Shown: positions 1 through 12,400 of the stretch, one piece after another
How positions within the stretch are numbered: the stretch's first letter is position 1
Layout: each line of letters opens with the position of its first letter
From: Gordonia terrae
Lineage (GTDB): Bacteria; Actinomycetota; Actinomycetes; Mycobacteriales; Mycobacteriaceae
Assembly (NCBI RefSeq): GCF_001698225.1
Contig: NZ_CP016594.1
Coordinates: forward strand, 3,224,001 to 3,288,000
Direction: 5' to 3'
Length of the DNA: 64,000 nt
The notes under the pieces: generated by a model
Database searches by the model: none
Seen by the model: only the letters and a program-made list of their open reading frames with translations
What the model was told of the DNA's origin: nothing
Position numbers and translations under genes: made by a program

Positions 1-489
1 CACCCAACAACCCCGCACCCCCAACACCCGAAAAACCCACCCCCTCACCACAATCCACCACCAACCGCCGCACACCCCCAACACCCTCAACGCCAGAAAA
101 CACATCACCCCCACCCACATCACCCGCACGCACCACCACCACACCCACACCAGCCGTCGACAACATGAACCCCACCCGCTCCGCAGGCGCATCCACCTCC
201 ACCGGCACATACCGACCACCCACAGCCACCACCGCATGCACCGCCACCAACAACTCCAACGACCGCGACATCACCACACCCACAGCCGAATCCACACCCA
301 CACCCAACCCCGCCAACTCCCGCGCCACACCCCCCACCAACCCACCGAACTCCCCATACGACACCACCCGCTCACCCACCCACACCGCCACATCACCCAC
401 CGACAACCCCACCCGCTCAGCAACCACCGACCCCACCGAACGACCCGACCACCCCAACCCCACACCCACACCACGCGACCAACCCTCGA
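1..489 (-). repeat. Exact 489-bp in-frame repeat, copy in A5 (extends beyond window)
   Basis: Compared line by line, bases 1-489 match 3298-3786 without a difference, at an offset of 3297 bp (1099 codons). The match ends at 489/490 and runs off the left edge. It encodes the N-terminal part of A5 from GWSRGVGVGW onward. Such identity next to diverged flanks points to a recent duplication or gene conversion between neighbouring modules. Confidence 0.95.
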
Positions 490-3400
490 TGGCCGCGCGC
501 TCCCCCTCGTCCACGAGATCGATGTCGCCGACGATCACCTCGGGATCGGCGAGGCCCGCGTCGAGAACATCGACGATGCGGGCAGCGACGCGGTGCGCCG
601 TGCGCGCGTCGAAGAGGTCGGTCGCGTAGACGATCCGGCCGGCCAGCGAGGCGAGGGCACCATCGGGGTCCCGGTCGGCGGTCATCCCGATCATCAGGTC
701 GAACCGGGCGGCCGGCGGACCGGCATCGACGGGCGTGAGCGTCAGGCCCGGTGCCGTCAGTTCCCCCACCGACGTCTGCTCCAGGGTCAGCAGCACCTGG
801 GCCAGCGGGGCGAAGGCCTCGCTGCGAGTGGGTGCCAGCGCCTCGACCAGGTACTCGAAGGGCACGTCCGCCGCCGCGAACGCGTCGAGATCGGTGTCCC
901 GCACCAGCCGAACCATCTCACCGAATGTCGCCGCGGAATCGACGGAGGTGCGCAGCACCAGGGTGTTGACGAACATCCCGATCAGGGCGTCGAGCTCGGC
1001 CCGCCCACGGCCGGCGACCGGCGAAGCCACCGCGATGTCCGAGGTACCCGACAGACGGGCGAGCACGACGGCGACCGACGCATGCAGCACCATGAAGACC
1101 GTCACACCGTGGGTCCGGGCGAATTGCTCGATCCGAGGCGCCAGGCCATCCGGGAGATCGAACTCCACCACCGCACCGCGGTGAGACGCCACCGGCGGCC
1201 GGGGCCGGTCGGCGGGCAGTTCGAGGACCTCGGGTAGGTCGGCAAGCCGACTCCGCCACCAGCGGGCCTGTCGACCGAGCTCGGAGGCCGGGTCGTCCAC
1301 CGAGCCCAGTGCCCGCTGCTGCCACAGGGCCACGTCCGCGTACTGCACCGCCAGCGGAGCGCGGACCGGCGCGACACCGGCGACTCGAGAGCGGTAGGCC
1401 TGCAGGAGATCGTCGACGAGCGGCACCATGGACTCGCCGTCGGCTGCGATGTGATGCACGACGACGACCAGCACCTGGTCGTCGGGACGGTCCCGAGTCG
1501 GGACGGAATCGGCGATCCCCGCCCGGATCGGCAGGTCGCGGGTGACGTCGAACGGTTCCGCGGACAACGTGTCCACGCCGGTGTTCCGCCACCACTGATC
1601 GACGGTGATCTCCGATGCCGGGGCAACGTCCTGCCACGGCCGGCCGTCGGCGCCTTGCGGGTATCGCGTCCGCAGGACCTCGTGCCGCTCCATCACATCG
1701 GCCAGCGCCGCGCGGAGAGCGACCACGTCGAGACGCCCCTGCACGCGCAGCGCGATCGGGATGTTGTAGGCAGATGACGTCGGGTCGAACTGGTTGATGA
1801 ACCACATGCGCTGCTGTGCGGTCGACAGCGGCGGACGTGTGGGACGCGGGACGGACCCCAATTCCGTTGTGTCCGTGACCGGGACGATGCCGGCCCGGCG
1901 ACCCCCGCGATCGACGAACATGGCATCGACATACGCGGCCATCGTCCGCACCGTCGGCGCGTCGAACAGTTCGCGCACGCCGAACCGGACACCGAAGACG
2001 TGCGCGATGCGCGCGGCAACCCGAGTTGCCGACAGCGAGTGCCCGCCGATCTCGAAGAAGCTGTCCACCACCGAGATCGCCGGGGCGTCCCGCTCGCGCC
2101 CGAGCACCTCGGCGACGATGGCCAGGATGGCTCGTTCCGTGTCGGTGTCGGGTTCGACCCGTGCAGCGGAGACGAAGTCCGGTGCGGGCAGCGCCTTACG
2201 GTCGACCTTGCCCGCCGTGTTCAGCGGCAGCGCATCCAGCACCACGACCGTGTCGGGCACCATGTACGACGCGAGCCGGCGGGCAGCGTGCTCTCGTATC
2301 CGCGGTACCGCAGACCCCTCCGGGCCGGCGACATAGGCGACCAGTCGGTCGTCGCGCACCACCACCGCCACGGCGACCACGTCGTCGGCGCCGGCGAGGA
2401 CGGTTTCGATCTCCCCCAACTCAACCCGCTGCCCCCGCAACTTCACCTGAAAATCAACACGACCCACATACTCCAACTCACCCACACCACTCCACCGCAC
2501 CCGATCACCCGTCCGATACAACCGCACACCCACCCCACCAAACGGATCCGCCACAAACCGCTCCGCAGTCAACCCCGCCCGCGACGCATACCCCCGCGCC
2601 ACCTGCACACCACCCAGATACAACTCACCCACCACACCCACCGGCACCGGACGCAACCGCGAATCCAACACCCACACCGACACATTCGGCACCGCCCGAC
2701 CAATCGGCACCACCACCTCACCACCAGCCACCACATACGACGTCACATCCACCGCAGCCTCAGTCGGCCCATACAAATTCACCACCCGCACCGACGGCAC
2801 CAACCCCCGCAAACCCTCCACCGCACCCACACCCAACGCCTCACCCGAACAAAACACCTCACGCAACGACCCCAACCCAGCCACACCCCGCCGACCCGAA
2901 CCCACAACACCCGAATCCCCCACACCCGAATCCCGCAACGCATCCACAAACACCGACAACATCGACGGCACAAAATGACACACCGACACCCCGAACCGCT
3001 CCACCACCGACGCCACATACCACGGATCCCGATGACCACCCGGCTCCGCCACCACCACCGACGCACCAACCATCAACGGCCAAAACAACTCCCACACCGA
3101 CACATCAAACGACACCGGCGTCTTCCACAACACCACATCCCGCTGCTCCAACCCGAACAACGACTGCATCCACCCCAACCGATTCACCACCGCAGCCTGC
3201 GACACCGTCACACCCTTCGGCCGCCCCGTCGACCCAGACGTGAACAACGTGTACACACCCGCACCACCCGGCACCTCCCCCACACCCGACACCACCCCAC
3301 CCAACAACCCCGCACCCCCAACACCCGAAAAACCCACCCCCTCACCACAATCCACCACCAACCGCCGCACACCCCCAACACCCTCAACGCCAGAAAACAC

Positions 3401-6400
3401 ATCACCCCCACCCACATCACCCGCACGCACCACCACCACACCCACACCAGCCGTCGACAACATGAACCCCACCCGCTCCGCAGGCGCATCCACCTCCACC
3501 GGCACATACCGACCACCCACAGCCACCACCGCATGCACCGCCACCAACAACTCCAACGACCGCGACATCACCACACCCACAGCCGAATCCACACCCACAC
3601 CCAACCCCGCCAACTCCCGCGCCACACCCCCCACCAACCCACCGAACTCCCCATACGACACCACCCGCTCACCCACCCACACCGCCACATCACCCACCGA
3701 CAACCCCACCCGCTCAGCAACCACCGACCCCACCGAACGACCCGACCACCCCAACCCCACACCCACACCACGCGACCAACCCTCGACCGTCGAGCGCATG
3801 GCCGCCGGCATCGGATCGAGCGCCGCCACCGGCAGCGTCGGATCGTCGAGCACCGCATCCAGAACATCGGTGAGCGTGGCCGCGACCACCTCGGCGACCC
3901 CGTCGCCGACGAGGGCCAGGTCCGCCTTGACCGTCAGACAGAGGTCGTCGCCCTCCGGCGCGGCGATGAGTGCCAGCGGATAGTGCGTGGCATCGGCGGT
4001 ACTCACGTCGCGGATCTCCAGGCCCGAGGTCCGTGACCCCTCCACCACCGTGTCCACGTCGACGGGGTACGACTCGAAGACCACGAGGGTGTCGAAGAGC
4101 CTCGGATGCCCCGTCGCGGCGGTGATGTCGCCGAGTCCGACGAACTGGTGGTCCAGCATCCGCGCCCGCGCGCGGTGCAACTCACCGATGAGTCCGGCCA
4201 GCGTCTGACGCGGATCGACGTCGGCTGCCACCGGCACGGTGTTGATGAACAGCCCGATCATGCCGTCGGCACCGTCGAGATCGGCGGGCCGCCCCGACAC
4301 CGTCTCGCCGAAGACGACCCGCTGCTCCCCGGTGAAACGGGACAGCACGATCGACCACGCCGCATACAGCACCGTGCTCGTCGTCGTGCCCAATCGGCGC
4401 ACGGTTCGTTCCACCGCCGCCCGGCGGTCCGCGGGAACCCGGACGGTCACCTCGTGGCGGCGGGGTCCATCGTCGGCGCCGGGGTGTTCCTGCGGAGCGA
4501 GCAGGGTCGGTCCGAAGTCGACGAGATGTTCACGCCAGGCGGCCACGGCGGCCTCGCGGTCGCGTCCGTCGAGCCACGCGAGGTAGGACTCGAAGTCGGC
4601 GGCCGGTGTGATCGCCGGCCGGCCCAGATGTGCCGCGAGGAGGTCGGCGACGAGGATCGGGCCCGACCAGCCGTCCAGGATGATGTGGTGCGCGGTGATG
4701 ACCAGCGTGTGCGCCGGACCCGTCACCGTGTCATGCGAGACCGCGGAGAACCGGATGAGCGGCGGGTCGTCCAGTACGAACGGGCGGCGCAGATCCTCGT
4801 CGGCGATCCGGACGATCCGCGCTGCCGCCTCGGCCATGCTCAGATCCGTCAGGTCCACCCCACGGAAGTCCGGCTCCGTGACCACGGGATCGTCGCCCGG
4901 CGGAACGACCACGACCAGACGGCCGGACGGAGTGCGGGTGAAACCGGAACGCAGGACGCGTTGCCTGGCCAGCAGTTCCCGGATCGCCGGCAGGATGGTG
5001 TCGACGGGATGATTGCCGTCGAACTCGATGATCGACTGGGTGACATAGGGATCGGCGCCGACCAGGCGCTCCGCCTCGTAGAACAGGCCGTGTTGCAATG
5101 GCGTCGGCGGCCAGATCGCGTACCCGACGCGCGAGCGTGGGGTGCTCGACCGGGTGGCGAGCACATGGTCGATGTCGGACTGATCCAGCCCGCCGATCAC
5201 GTCGGTTTCGCTGAGGCCCGGATCGCCCACGTCGTCGACATACGCGGCGAGCGACGACAGCGCCGCCTCCCAGCGATCGGCGATACCGGCCAGAGCGGAC
5301 TCGTCGAACACTCCCGCCGGCGCGGTGAGGTCCACCCGCAGTTCACGACCGCGTGCAGTCGCCAACGAGCCCGCCGTCACAGTGAGTGCGGCCAGCGCAA
5401 CCATGTCTCCGCGGACCGACGGTGGAAGGGAGGGCGCGTCCGCCACCGGTGCAAATTCCGTTGCAGCCATGTCGATATCGACATCCACGGGAACATTCGT
5501 CCCACTCGCTCCGCTCCCGGCGCCGCCACCACTCGGCCCGCTCGCTCCGCGCCCGGCGCCGGTGCGATTCGGCCCGCTCGCTCCGCTCCCGGCGCCGGTG
5601 TGATTCGGCCCGCTCGCTTCGCTCCCGGCGCCGGTGCCATTCGGCCCGCTCGCTCCGCTCCCGGCGCCGGTGTGATTCGGCCCGCTCGCTTCGCTCCCGG
5701 CGCCGGCACCCAGCAGACCCAGATAGTTCACCGTGATCGGCGGGAGGGGCCGACCCCGCAACGGTGAGTCGGGACGCGACCAGCGCAGTGGGCCGAAAGC
5801 GATCCCGTTGTCCGGCATGCGGGCCTGGGTGTCCTTGAGCGCTTTGACCATCGCCGCCAGCCGACGACCCGGGGTGGCGTCGGCGGCGGTCTCGACCGGG
5901 CCGGTCGAACTCCCGGCCCACGCGACTCCCGGGACATCGACACTCACCGGGACGAACGAGGTGAACCACCCGACCGTCTCGGCCAGGTCGGCGCCGGACG
6001 CGATGCTCTCGTCGCGGCCATGGTTCTCGATCATCATCGACACCGGATCCGAGGCCGGCACCGACTCCCGGACCGCGAGCGCGAGCGCTGCGGCCAGCAC
6101 GGTGTCCGGGCGCGCGCCGAACGACTCGGTGACCGTGCCCAGCACCCGCTCGGCGAGACCGGGCTCGACGCTGCGGATCACCGAGACCGTGGTGGCGAGT
6201 CGGTCCCGAGCTCGGTCGATGGTCAATTCCGGCGGCGCAGGTGGCAGTTGTCGCGTCCACCAGTCGATCTCCGCTGTCCGGTCGGCGAGTTCGGCCAGGA
6301 CGCCCGACCAGCGCCGGAACGAGGTGCCCGACGCGGTGAGGGCCGGCGACTCCCCGTTGCGGTACTGCCACCACGCGCGACCCAGACCCGACACGATGGT

Positions 6401-9400
6401 CGGCCACGAGACGGCGTCGACACCGAGATGGTGGGCCGCGACGACCACCCGGCCGGTACCGTCGGCGAACCGGACACCGACCGCGGCGAGCAATCGCCCG
6501 TCGGCCGGCGACAAGGTCGCCAGAGCTCGCGAATGCGCGGCGCGGATGGCGTCGTCCACCACGGGCGACGAAGTCGTCCCGGCGCCGGGGACGTCGTCAC
6601 GGTCGAGGATCTCGACCGTGAGGTCACCGGGGTCGCCGTCGCCGGCCAGGATCGTCGGGGAGCCATCGGCGTCGAGGCGCAACGACGCGGTGAGCATCGG
6701 GTGGGCCGCGGCGACCGCGGTCACCACCGCCCACATCGCCGGCTCGTCGGCCTCGGCAGGAAGTGTGAGCACGGTGCTCTGCGAGAAGTCCGCGATGTCG
6801 TCCGGTTCGTCGGCGAGTTCGAGCATCCACGCCGCCCCCGGTGTCAGCTCGACCGGACCGACTGCGCCGCCGGGCAATTCGTCGAGGACAGCGACCGGCT
6901 CCGTTCGTGCGGCGCCGGCGAGCTCACGGATCGTCGACGCCGTGAACACATCGCGCGGGGTGAGGTGCAGCCCCGCTGCGCGCAACATCGACGTGAGCCG
7001 GATGGACGCGATCGAGTCCCCGCCGAGTTCGAAGAACGAACGGGTCAGCGGCACGTCCTCGAGCCCGAGCACCGACGCGACGATGGCGGCGACCATCTGT
7101 TCCGACTCACCGACGGGAGCAGAGTCGCTGTCCTCGGTCCCCGACAACAGATCGAAACGCGGAAGGGGCAGCGACTTGCGGTCCAGTTTGCCGGTGCTGC
7201 CGAGCGGGGCCTCGGTCAGCGAGACCCAGTGGGTCGGACGCATGTACGCCGGCAGCGACGCGGTCACCGCCTCTCGTGCGCGTCCGACGACCTCATCCCC
7301 GTTCGTTCCGCCGCCGTCCGGCGCGATGAGGTAGCCCACCAGGTGTTCCGAACCGCCCGGGGCGCTCGCGACGGTGACCACGGCCTGGCGGACACCGTCG
7401 ACCGTCGCCAGGACCGCCTCGATCTCACCGAGCTCGATCCGCTGACCGCGGAGTTTGACCTGGAAGTCGCTGCGTCCCAGGTACTCCAGGTCGCCGGCGC
7501 GGTTGCGTCGGACCAGGTCGCCGGTTCGGTACAGCCGCGCTCCGCCGCCGGCGGGATCGGCGACGAAACGCTCGGCGGTGAGGTCGGGCCGGCCTGCGTA
7601 CCCGCGCGCGAGCTGGGCACCACCGAGGTACAACTCACCGGTGATGCCGGCGGGCACGGGACGCAGCCGCGCGTCGAGGACGAACGTCCGGGTGTTCCAC
7701 ACGGGTCGCCCGATCGGCACCACCACGGCGTCGGGGTGCGGCGTCGCCGCGGTGACCTCGACGGCGGCTTCGGTCGGACCGAACAGGTTGGAGATGCGAA
7801 CATGTGGGAGCGCGGCGCGCGTCGACTGCAGCACGGCCTGCGGCAACGCCTCACCGGAGCAGTAGAGGTGGCGCAGGGTCGGCAGGAGTGGAGGCCCGGC
7901 GCCGGGAGCGGAGCGAGCGGGCTGGAGTTCACCGATGAAAACCGCGAGCAGCGAGGGCACGAAGTGCACCGTGGTGATCTGTTCGGCATCGATGAGGCGC
8001 GCCATTGAGTGCGGGTCCAGGTGCGCGTCCTCGGGCGCGATGACCAGCCGGGCGCCGGTCAGCGCGGGGGTCAGGAGTTCGGGCACCGACACGTCGAAGG
8101 TGACGGGTGTCTTCAGCAGGATCGAGTCGTCCGGTCCGATCCCGAATTCGTCCACCCCCCACCGCAAGCGGTTCAGCACCGCGCGGTGACCGACCGTGAC
8201 GCCCTTCGGCCGGCCGGTCGAGCCCGAGGTGAAGATGGTGTAGGCCGCGTGCTCGGGGCGCAGCACCGACCGGCGTTCGTCGTCGGCGACCGGCACCGTG
8301 TCGAGGGCAACGGGGCTTCCGGCGTCCACCAGGAGGGTGCGCGGGACAACGCGTGCGGCGGGTACCCGTTCGTCGCATACCAGCGCGATCGTCGCGCGCG
8401 AGGTGTCGACCATGTAGCGGACGCGGTCGGCCGGTGCATCGGGTGCCACCGGCATGTACTGTCCGCCGGCGGTGAGGACCGCATGGACCGCGACGACCAG
8501 TTCGACCGAGCGGGGCATGCACACCACGACGCAGTCCTCCGGGCCGATCCCGAGACCGATGAGTTCCCGTGCGAGAGCGGCCACCCGCGCGGCGAACTCG
8601 CGATGGGTGAGAGAGCGCTCGCCGCAGCGCAGCGCGATGGCGTCCGGAGATCGCAGCTGGTCGGCAGCCGCGATCGCCGCCGGCACCGTGAGGTCCGGCA
8701 GGACGACGGCGCGTCCGATCGAGAGGTGTTGCTGGGCCGCGGCTTCGGCCGTCGTGAGGATCGGGATGTCGGCGACCGGGAGGTCCGCGTCGGCGGCGAG
8801 GGCGGCGAGGGCCGAGGACAGCGCCGAGGAGATGGTCTCCGCGGTCGCCGCGTCGAACAGCGCGGTGGTATAGGTGATCGAGCCGGCCAGCCCGCCGTCC
8901 GAGGTCTCGCGGAAGCCGATGGCGAGGTCGAACTTCGCGACGGTGTCCTCGAGTTCGACGAACTCGGCGTCGAGATCGTCGAGTGCACCGAGGGTGGGGT
9001 CTCCGTTGACGGTGTGGACGAGCAGGACCTGCGCGAGCGGTTCCACGTTCTCGATCCGACGCGGGTCGGCGGCGTCGATCACGCGCTCGAACGGGACGTC
9101 GGCGTTGTCGAATGCCGCGAGGTCGGCGCTCTTCACCTGCTCGAGCAAGGCGGCGACGGTGAGGTGCGGCTCGACGTCGACCGACAGGACGACGGTGTTG
9201 ACGAACATGCCGATCAGCTGGTCGATCTCCGCACGGCCGCGGCCGGCGACCGGTGTGGCCACCGCGATCCGGGTCGTCGACGTCAGGCGCGCGAGCACCG
9301 CGGCGGTGGCCGTGTGGGCCACCATGAACAGGGTGGCTCGTCGGGCCGCTGCTCGCCGCCGCAGTTGCGTGACGGTCGACGCCGGCAGCGACCACCGCAC

Positions 9401-12400
9401 CGTGGCCGCCCGCCCGTCGGGCACGGCGGGACGGGGCCGGTCCGTCGGCAACGGGAGCACGTCGGGCAGGCCGGTGAGCCGTTCGGCCCAGAACCGCAGC
9501 TGTCGTGCCATCAGGGATTCGGGGTCGGAGGCGTCACCGAGCCGGTGTCGTTGCCACACCGCGTAATCCGCGTACTGGAACCGCAGGGCCGGCCAGTCCG
9601 GCGCCCGACCCGATCGTCGCGCCCGGTAGGCGCGGGCGATCTCCGCCGCCAGCACCGGCGCCGACTCACCGTCGGCGGCGATGTGGTGCAGCGCGATCAC
9701 GAGTACGTGTTCGGTCGGCGACACGGAGACGATGCGAGCACGCACCGGCAGGTCGGCCGTCACGTCGAACGCGGCTGCGACGAGCTCGTGGATCTCCTGG
9801 TCGACGCCCTCGTCGGACGATGGGACGGCCCGCGGCGTGATCACCGTGTGGCCGATCGAGAGCCGTCCCGCCCAGTCGTCCAGCACGAGCGCCACGGGTT
9901 CGACACCGACCGGCACGGCGCCATCGGGCCGTCCGGCCCCGTTCGCCACGGCGTCCGAGGGATCGGCGGCGTCGGCGTCGGGAGTCTCCGTCGGATAGAC
10001 CGTGCGCAGCACCTCGTGCCGGTCGACGACATCGAGGATCGCCGCGCGCATCGCGGGCACGTCGAGGTCGCCGCGCAGGCGGACCACGATCGGGATCACG
10101 TAGGCGGTTGACTCCGGGTCGAACTGGTTGAGGAACCACATCCGGCGCTGCGCGTACGAGAGGGGCACCGGGTGCGGCCGGCGGATGTCCTCGAGTGCCG
10201 GCAGGTCGCTGCCGGCGTGTTCCCCGGCGTCGACGGCGGCGGCCAGCGCGCGGACGGTGGGCGTCTCGAACAGCGCCCGCACCGATATCTCGACGCCGAG
10301 TGCGACTCCCAGGCGTGCCATGACCCGGGTCGCCGACAGCGACGTCCCGCCGAGATCGAAGAACGACTCCTCCGCCGACACCTCCTGGGCGTCGAGTCCC
10401 AGCACCTGGGCATAGACCGCCGCGACCGTCTGCTCGGTCGCCGTTTCCGGCGGGACGTGGACCTCCCCGCCGAACCGCGGCGTCGGCAGTGCTCTGCTGT
10501 CGAGCTTTCCGGTGGCCGTCAGCGGGATCTCGTCGAGCGGCAGGATGGCGGTTGGCACCATGTGGGCGGGCAGCCGACGCGCCGCGTGGGCCGCCACTTC
10601 CCCGGGGTCGGGCGCGACGCCGGCGACACCGTGGACCCAGGAGACGAGGACCGTCTCTCCCGACGTCGGGTGCTCGACTCCGGCGGTCGTCGAGAAATCC
10701 ACCGACTCGTGCTCGCCGAGGACGGCGTCGATCTCACCGAGTTCGATCCGGAAGCCGCGGATCTTGACCTGGAAGTCGCTGCGGCCGAGGAAGTCCAGCG
10801 CCCATCGACCGTTTCGCATGCGCCACCGGACGAGGTCCCCGGTGCGGTACATCCGCTCTCCTGGCGCACCGAGCCCGGTGGTTGTGAACGGGGCCGCGAC
10901 GAACCGTTCGGCGGTGAGCACAGTCTGGCCGAGGTAGCCGGCGGCGAGCGCGGAACCGGCCAGGTAAAGCTCACCGGTCACCCCGGCCGGAACGGGATGC
11001 AGGCGCGGATCGAGCACCGCGACGGTGATCCCGGCGATCGGACCGCCGATGGTGACCGGTGAGTCCGGGCGCATCGGTTCGGACGACGTCGCCCAGATGG
11101 TGGTCTCGGTGGGGCCGTAGAGGTTTCGCATCACGCGACCGGGCGACCAGGCCCGGACCAGTTCCGGCGAGCAGACGTCGCCGGCCACGCAGATGACCTC
11201 GAGATCAGGGAAGCCGCCGGCAGACGACACCTCCGACTCCGTGTCGGCGAGCACGTCGGACACCGTCGCCAGCGCGGTCGGGGTGATGGTCGCGTGGGTG
11301 ACGTGCTCCCGGCGCAGGATCGCCGCGAGTTCGCCGCCGCCCGTCACTCCGTCCGGTACCACGACCATCGTCGATGCGGCCGCCACCGCGACCAGTGTCT
11401 CGAAGACCGCGGCGTCGAAACCCGGTGCCGCGAAGCGGAGTACGCGCGCGGACGGCGTGAGTTCGAATCTGAGGCGGGCATCGGCGACCAGGTCGGCCAA
11501 CCCTCGGTGCGTGACCGCGACGCCTTTCGGCCGGCCCGTCGACCCGGAGGTGAAGATGACGTAGGCGGTCTCGTCGGGTCTTGGACGAGTGGTCGTCTCG
11601 ACTCCGGTCGAGACGTTCCCGGGCACGCCGCCCCCGGCCTCGTCGATCCTGAGGTGGTCCTCGACGATGATCCATTCCACCGGCGCCGGGAGCGGAGCGA
11701 GCGGGCCGAATGACACCGGGCCGGATGGCGACAGCTCGGCGACGACTGCGGCCGAGGTGATCCCGAGGCGGGCGTCGACGGTGTCCAGCATGTGGCGCAG
11801 GCGCTCGACCGGCAGGGCGGGATCGATGGGCGCCACGGCCGCACCCGTGCGCGCGATCGCCCAGAACCCGACCGTGCCCGCGAGCGATCTCGGTGTGGCC
11901 AAGGCGATCACGGTGCCCGGTCCGGCGCCGCGCGCTCGGAGTACGGCGGCCAGCCGTCGCGTCTCGGCGTCGAGGCGGCCATAGGTCAGGTGCCGTCCGT
12001 TCTCGGTGACCGCGACGCCGCCGGGGTTCATCGAGATCGCCGCGTCCAACAGGTCTGCCAGGGTCGACCGCGACGACGCCACGCCCGGCGCGGCGACCAC
12101 CGCGCCGGATTCGTCGTCCCCGGTGGGCAGGTCACCCACTGGCAGGTGCGGGTCGACCGCGGCGGCTCGCGCGAGGGCGACCATCCGCCGGAGGAATGCG
12201 TCCACGGTGTCGGCGTCGAACAGGGCGGTCGCATAGGTGATGATCACGCGGGTGTCGTCGTCGGCGGGGCGGCCCGGTTCGTCGAGGACGGTGACCTGCA
12301 GGTCGACCTTGGCCGTGGTGACCGGAGCCTCGATCTCGGCGACCACGAGATCCGGCAACTCGACCGCGGGCCGAGTCGCGTTCTGGAACGCGAGGGCGAC

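Noticed and set aside
2000..4036. Plus-strand frame of 678 codons full of His, Arg, Thr and Pro
   Set aside because: It reads the C-rich strand of the codon-shifted A domain and has no domain signature.
5501..5713. Possible CRISPR array
   Set aside because: The 36-bp units are directly tandem without unique spacers, keep an NRPS frame and have no cas genes nearby.
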